The position numbers and the translations under genes are program-made. From Mycolicibacterium sp. (lineage in GTDB: Bacteria > Actinomycetota > Actinomycetes > Mycobacteriales > Mycobacteriaceae), in NCBI RefSeq assembly GCF_016462945.1, contig NZ_JAEMSG010000007.1:1-53285 (forward strand): a stretch of DNA of 53,285 nt. The letters run 5' to 3'. Positions 49,662-53,285 of this stretch are shown here, piece by piece (the stretch's first letter is position 1; every line of letters begins with the position of its first letter). Below the pieces are notes generated by a model that saw only the letters and a program-made list of their open reading frames with translations, did no database searches and was not told the origin of the DNA.

Positions 49662-50444
49662 GATGACTGCGTTTGCGACCTCTCGCGAATACAACAGCGA
49701 AAGATGCCCGTGACCCCCGACGGCCACATCACGTCCGCCCCGAGAAGCGAGTTCACTGGTGGACGGTGGATGCACCACGTTGTCGTGAGTCGAGTAGACA
49801 CTGAGTGTCGGCGCCGGAACCTGACGTGATTGCCGCTCGCGGGCGAACGCCGCTCCCTCACGCAGGTCGCGCCCGGCTCGGCCCAGAATCGGGCCGCGCC
49901 ATTTGACGCCGGCGTGCGGTGTTCCCACGGTGATGCACTCCGCAACACGTCCCGCGCCGGCTGTCGAGTGAGCGTATTCCAGAGCGATGAGCCCGCCGAG
50001 CGAATGTGCGACCAGAATCACTTGGCTCTCTCCTGTCTCGTCGCGGACGGAATCGACGAACGTGCTGAGTCGTTGGCTACTTTCATCGATGGACTCGATC
50101 CATGGGTAGTTAAAGCCGAAAAGCGGCCCCAGCGAGCCCTTTTTACATTGGCGGGCAAGCCACCAGAAATTAGATCGATTCTGGAAATATCCGTGTATGA
50201 AGATCACCGGGATTCCGTCTCCCGGCCCCATCACCCGGCCCACGACGTAGTACAGCGGTACGAGCGGCTGGGTGATGATCACAAGGAACAATTCGCGCAG
50301 CATCGCGACTAGGTGGTGTACGCGCGGACGCGGGCCGACATGCGGGGCCATCACGGCGTAGGAGACGAACAGGTAGACGCACGCGCCGAGCACGAGGACG
50401 CCGCAGACGTCCAGGATGATGAACTCGGCGAGCCTCGGCGTCAC
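49635..50444 (-). CDS. Membrane-associated alpha/beta hydrolase (lipase-like)
   Basis: A 269-residue protein with an N-terminal transmembrane helix (about 8-30) and a second hydrophobic stretch (about 48-66). The alpha/beta hydrolase domain carries the oxyanion motif VIFIHGYFQNRS (about 79-90), the nucleophile motif AHSLGG (Ser near residue 146), the Asp in YSTHDNVVHP and the His in GHGHLSLLY. It is probably a lipase or esterase at the inner membrane. GTG at 50444 overlaps the upstream gene's stop by 4 nt. Its last codons form part of a perfect palindrome. Confidence 0.8.
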   Translation of the reverse strand: MTPRLAEFIILDVCGVLVLGACVYLFVSYAVMAPHVGPRPRVHHLVAMLRELFLVIITQPLVPLYYVVGRVMGPGDGIPVIFIHGYFQNRSNFWWLARQCKKGSLGPLFGFNYPWIESIDESSQRLSTFVDSVRDETGESQVILVAHSLGGLIALEYAHSTAGAGRVAECITVGTPHAGVKWRGPILGRAGRDLREGAAFARERQSRQVPAPTLSVYSTHDNVVHPPSTSELASRGGRDVAVGGHGHLSLLYSREVANAVIGFIRHCDE

Positions 50445-50983
50445 GAGGTGGAGATCATGCCCGTTGCCGTGTCGAGGTTAATAAAAACGATCTCTGGAAC
50501 AGCCGCCCCTTGGTCGGGTGTTCGGCCGAGATAGTTGTAGACGAATTGCCCGTCTCGGAACTCGACCGTCTGCGGTGTGATCCGGTCCCCCAAAGGCAAG
50601 GCATTTGACGCCTGATACGAACCGTCATCGTTGATGGCAATGACGGCCCAGTAGAAGCGTCCGCTACCGCCGGAGTCGACCACCAGAAGAAGTGCCTCAT
50701 CCGGGTCACCGTCGCCTTCAGCATCGCCTGGGACCGGTTCGCCGACCATGCGAACCGTGGTCGGTGGCCAAGGCGGTTCCCCAGGTTGTGATGGTGTTTC
50801 CTTCTGCGCGAAACCGTCAGACAGGGCAAATGTGTCGCCCCCGTCGCCACTGAGTGCGGGGATCGTGACGATGAGGTCTTCGGCGCTCGCGGATGTTCCA
50901 TCTGTCGGCTCTGCGGAAGCGGTCGCAACCCCTGTTGCTATCCCGATGAGAATCACACTGGCGACAAAAAAGCTCTTGTCCAT
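50441..50983 (-). CDS. Secreted protein, function unknown
   Basis: A 180-residue exported protein with a signal peptide (1-24, ending ATASAEP). A beta-rich domain includes VRMVGEPVPGDAEGDGDPDEALLLVVD and VEFRDGQFVYNYLGRTPDQG. The acidic DAEGDGDPDEA run could bind a cation. No cysteines stand out. ATG at 50983 has a leaderless -10 (TACAAT). It is coupled to the lipase-like gene, so the two probably work together outside the membrane. Confidence 0.68.
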   Translation of the reverse strand: MDKSFFVASVILIGIATGVATASAEPTDGTSASAEDLIVTIPALSGDGGDTFALSDGFAQKETPSQPGEPPWPPTTVRMVGEPVPGDAEGDGDPDEALLLVVDSGGSGRFYWAVIAINDDGSYQASNALPLGDRITPQTVEFRDGQFVYNYLGRTPDQGAAVPEIVFINLDTATGMISTS

Positions 50984-50989
50984 GACGAG

Positions 50990-50995
50990 ATTGTA
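50990..50995 (-). promoter_or_regulatory. -10 box for a leaderless start
   Basis: TACAAT on the minus strand ends exactly 6 nt before the ATG at 50983, without a Shine-Dalgarno sequence. Confidence 0.55.
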
Positions 50996-51046
50996 CGAAA
51001 AACGTTCGCATCGGGATCGTGCAATGCCAAATCTAATGCCGCTACA

Positions 51047-51523
51047 TCACTGCGAAGAATGGACCACCGGCTCGGTAGTCATGATCGGGCGTGGTGATCG
51101 CTGAGTACGCGCGGCGAGCACTATTCCCTCGGCTGTTCTGAATGCTTCGCTGTCCATGTGGAATGACTCGATCGGCAATCGGGCGGCCTGGCGCAGAATC
51201 ATCACCGCCAATGCGGCGCTGGTGGTGCACGGGACCACCAGGAGGCTGATGTCCGCAGTGGCACCGGTGAGTGTCATCACCGGCTGGCGTTTGCACTCGC
51301 CGCCATAGAAGGTCATTCGCGGCGGCCCGTCTAATGACCAATTGACATTGATATCAACGATCTCGCCCAATCGGCCCTTCAGCGTGGCGATCAACTCAGG
51401 TAGTTCTCGGGCAGTCCGCGCTGTCCGCAGCCACCACGCGCCGTCAATGTCACGACCTAATGCAGATGCCAATGTCAGGCGGAGCCGCGTCGCCGGGCGG
51501 CGATCGTCGGAGTCTCTGATCAT
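51047..51523 (-). CDS. DUF5994-like protein
   Basis: A 158-residue cytosolic protein with the pattern RLRLTLASALGRDIDGAWWLRT, ELPELIATLKGRLGEI and ISLLVVPCTTSAALAVMILRQAA. This arrangement recurs in mycobacterial DUF5994 proteins, often near stress genes. No catalytic motif is visible. ATG at 51523 follows AAGGA by 5 nt. The family role is unknown. Confidence 0.7.
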   Translation of the reverse strand: MIRDSDDRRPATRLRLTLASALGRDIDGAWWLRTARTARELPELIATLKGRLGEIVDINVNWSLDGPPRMTFYGGECKRQPVMTLTGATADISLLVVPCTTSAALAVMILRQAARLPIESFHMDSEAFRTAEGIVLAARTQRSPRPIMTTEPVVHSSQ

Positions 51524-51870
51524 CAGATCCTTACGGCAATTCCAACCGCTGAGTGCACACGGCCGATATGAGGGATGTGTGGTTTACGCTACACCGTTGG
51601 CCTGGATACATGGTTCGTGCGCTACACTGGGGCCAACGTTGACGTCACCACAGGTGATGCCAGCCTACGTCGTGGAATGAATGTTCATCTCACCTCCGCG
51701 CCAGTTGTGCTTCCACTACTGCGCGTCGACTCGGATGTTCCGTGCAGCCAAGCACATACGTCTCGCGGCGATCGATTTTGCCCTCCGGCAATCTCGCCAC
51801 ACACGTGCTCAGGCGCGCGACTTGATAGTCGTCGGCCAAGCACACCCTTTGCCTGAAAGGCATCACCACC
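51524..51870. other. Long leader region upstream of the DEAD-box helicase
   Basis: A 347-nt stretch without a convincing gene. Near its start GCTACAC occurs twice (about 51591 and 51622), the second as TACACT, a possible -10 box, so the helicase mRNA could carry a leader of about 230 nt. A frame from 51681 (or 51735) to 51926 encodes a basic peptide with AAKHIRLAAIDFALRQS and overlaps the helicase start by 56 nt in another frame. It may be an upstream regulatory frame or chance. Long leaders are usual for cold-shock helicases. Confidence 0.4.
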
Positions 51871-53214
51871 ATGACTACCACTGCGACTTTCTCCGAACTC
51901 GGCGTCCCGAACGCCTTGGTCAGTGAACTGACCAGGGTCGGCATCACCGCACCCTTCCCCATCCAGGTCGAGACACTTCCCGACACGCTCGCCGGCCGAG
52001 ATGTCCTCGGTCGCGGTAAGACGGGTAGCGGCAAGACGCTCGCGTTCGCCATCCCACTGGTCAGCAGACTGCACGGCGGCAAGCGCATTCCAAGCCAACC
52101 CTCGGGACTGATCCTGGCCCCCACTCGCGAACTGGCAACCCAGATTGCCGCCGCACTGGAGCCACTGGCGCGGTGCTACGACATGCGAGTCACCACAATC
52201 TTCGGTGGTGTACCGCAAGGCCGTCAGGTGACAGCGCTCAAATCGGGCGTCGACATCGTGGTGGCCTGCCCGGGCCGGCTCGAGGACTTGATGAAGCAGC
52301 GCCTGGTCAACCTGGACCGCGTCGAGATCATCGTGCTCGACGAGGCCGATCACATGGCCGACCTCGGCTTCCTGCCCGCGGTCACCCGGATCCTCGCCGC
52401 CACGCCTTCCGGCGGCCAACGCATGCTGTTCTCGGCGACGCTGGATAACGGTGTCGACAAGCTGGTCACGCGGTTCCTTCGCAATCCGGTGACCCACTCC
52501 GTCGATGAGGTCAACTCCCCGGTGTCCACCATGACCCACCACGTGTTCCACGTCGATGGAGTTGATTCGAAGAAGGCACTCGTACATCGTCTAGCGTCGG
52601 GCAACGGCCGCCGGATTCTGTTCCTGCGCACCAAGCATCAGGCGAAGAAACTTGCCAAGCAGCTCACCGAGGCCGGGGTGCCATCGGTTGATCTGCACGG
52701 TAACCTGTCACAGCCCGCACGTGACCGCAACCTTGCGAAATTCGCCGCCGGCGATGTTCTTGTCCTGGTCGCCACCGATATCGCGGCTCGCGGGGTTCAC
52801 GTCGATGATGTGGAACTCGTTGTCCACATCGATCCGCCCGCCGAACACAAGGCCTATCTCCACCGCTCCGGACGCACCGCGCGAGCCGGCGGCGCCGGTG
52901 ATGTCGTCACCGTCGTTCTGCCCGAACAGCGCAAAGAGACTCAGGCGCTGATGCGCAAAGCCGGAATCACCGTTACCCCGCAACGGGTCGCCGCGGACTC
53001 CGAAGCCGTACACACCCTCGTCGGCGAAAGTGCGCCGCACCGGATGCTCGCGCCCGAAGTGGCTCAGGCGCAGAACAACTCACAGCCCAATCGGCCACGT
53101 CGACCGGAGAACGCCGGCCAGCGACGTGGTCGTGGTAACGCGGTGGCGAGCCAACCGGGTCGCGGCAGGTCTGGTGGGCCGCGTCGTCGGAGCGCCGGCG
53201 CCCGGACGCACTGA
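51871..53214 (+). CDS. DEAD-box ATP-dependent RNA helicase
   Basis: A 447-residue RNA helicase of the RhlE/CshA kind. FSELGVPNALV with the Q-motif Gln32, motif I GRGKTGSGKT (47-56), motif Ia PTRELA, motif II DEAD (157-160), motif III SAT (188-190) and motif VI HRSGRTARAG (about 334-343) are all intact. The C-terminal tail after about 395 is basic and Arg/Gly/Pro-rich, an RNA-binding extension. It unwinds structured RNA in ribosome assembly, mRNA decay or cold adaptation. ATG at 51871 follows GAAAGG. Confidence 0.95.
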   Translation: MTTTATFSELGVPNALVSELTRVGITAPFPIQVETLPDTLAGRDVLGRGKTGSGKTLAFAIPLVSRLHGGKRIPSQPSGLILAPTRELATQIAAALEPLARCYDMRVTTIFGGVPQGRQVTALKSGVDIVVACPGRLEDLMKQRLVNLDRVEIIVLDEADHMADLGFLPAVTRILAATPSGGQRMLFSATLDNGVDKLVTRFLRNPVTHSVDEVNSPVSTMTHHVFHVDGVDSKKALVHRLASGNGRRILFLRTKHQAKKLAKQLTEAGVPSVDLHGNLSQPARDRNLAKFAAGDVLVLVATDIAARGVHVDDVELVVHIDPPAEHKAYLHRSGRTARAGGAGDVVTVVLPEQRKETQALMRKAGITVTPQRVAADSEAVHTLVGESAPHRMLAPEVAQAQNNSQPNRPRRPENAGQRRGRGNAVASQPGRGRSGGPRRRSAGARTH

Positions 53215-53231
53215 TCAGCTATCGAATCGTT

Positions 53232-53285
53232 CGCGGTGCTACTGGTCGGGAGTCAATTAATTGACTCCCGACCAGTAGCACCGCG
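53232..53285. terminator. 54-bp perfect palindrome at the window end
   Basis: Bases 53232-53258 are the exact reverse complement of 53259-53285, with no loop (centre AATT). It begins 17 nt after the helicase stop and runs to the last base. It could be a terminator, but a 27-bp arm with no loop that stops at the sequence end also fits a fold-back assembly artefact. Confidence 0.55.

Noticed and set aside
49390..49948. Possible integrase remnant of an element inserted at dif.
   Set aside because: Open frames here (both strands) show no tyrosine-recombinase R-H-R-Y motifs, and there is no second dif copy in the window.
1..53285. CRISPR arrays, insertion sequences or prophage genes.
   Set aside because: No regularly spaced repeats, transposase or integrase motifs, or phage structural genes were found in any frame.

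Overview
The window is high-GC actinobacterial DNA and almost certainly comes from the chromosome of a mycobacterium (Mycobacterium/Mycolicibacterium). Several genes belong to families that I recognise from Mycobacterium tuberculosis: furA-katG, an L,D-transpeptidase of the LdtA (LdtMt1) type, Mpt53 with its CcdA-like partner, a RipD-like NlpC/P60 protein, R2lox, the mycobacterial-type methylenetetrahydrofolate reductase, and cytochromes P450 CYP124, CYP125 and CYP140. Many genes carry a TANNNT -10 box exactly 6-7 nt before the start codon, the layout of the leaderless transcripts common in mycobacteria. Ortholog names are given from memory of the families; no search was run.

Layout. 70-3468: acyl-CoA style genes (hotdog thioesterase, EthD protein, enoyl-CoA hydratase), a lipoprotein and an AhpD-like protein. 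3530-7487: a decayed amidohydrolase tail, then a leftward cluster SRPBCC - CYP124 - CYP140 - limonene-epoxide-hydrolase-like protein. 7536-17847: secreted and envelope proteins (PepA-like protease, ldtA, small exported proteins), a half-size ferredoxin, YceI, CYP125, a flavin oxidoreductase preceded by a KstR-like operator, a HAD phosphatase and a DMT transporter. 17922-28547: a large exported GH2 glycosidase, GNAT-cinA, a methyltransferase-degenerate GGDEF pair, YaaA, a membrane-anchored Mrr nuclease, and a sulfotransferase-DUF1214 pair. 28698-33139: mpt53-ccdA and furA-katG, separated by a strong bidirectional terminator. 33217-46919: a methylenetetrahydrofolate reductase paralog coupled to a MenC-like protein lacking its catalytic lysines, a P1 peptidase, MOSC, a CitE-like lyase, GMC oxidoreductase/alcohol dehydrogenase, R2lox with tandem operator-like repeats, an aminotransferase, catalytically dead RipD, thioesterase and F420-type genes. 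46923-53285: an enoyl-CoA hydratase, a start-less mazF remnant, an intact mazEF pair, a convincing chromosomal dif site, a lipase operon, and a DEAD-box RNA helicase ending in a perfect palindrome at the end of the window.

How it fits together. Much of the window serves lipid/sterol oxidation (CYP124, CYP125, CYP140, enoyl-CoA hydratases, thioesterases, KstR-like box), oxidative defence (KatG/FurA, YaaA, AhpD-like, Mpt53/CcdA) and cell-wall maintenance (LdtA, RipD, secreted proteins). The dif-like site at 49362-49389 would place this segment at the replication terminus. That agrees with the decayed genes and toxin-antitoxin material around it. I see no tRNA, rRNA, CRISPR array, insertion sequence or intact prophage. 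The most unusual items are the dif site, the MenC-like protein without its lysines, the start-less mazF, the dead RipD and GGDEF proteins, and the repeat/palindrome array between R2lox and its divergent neighbour.
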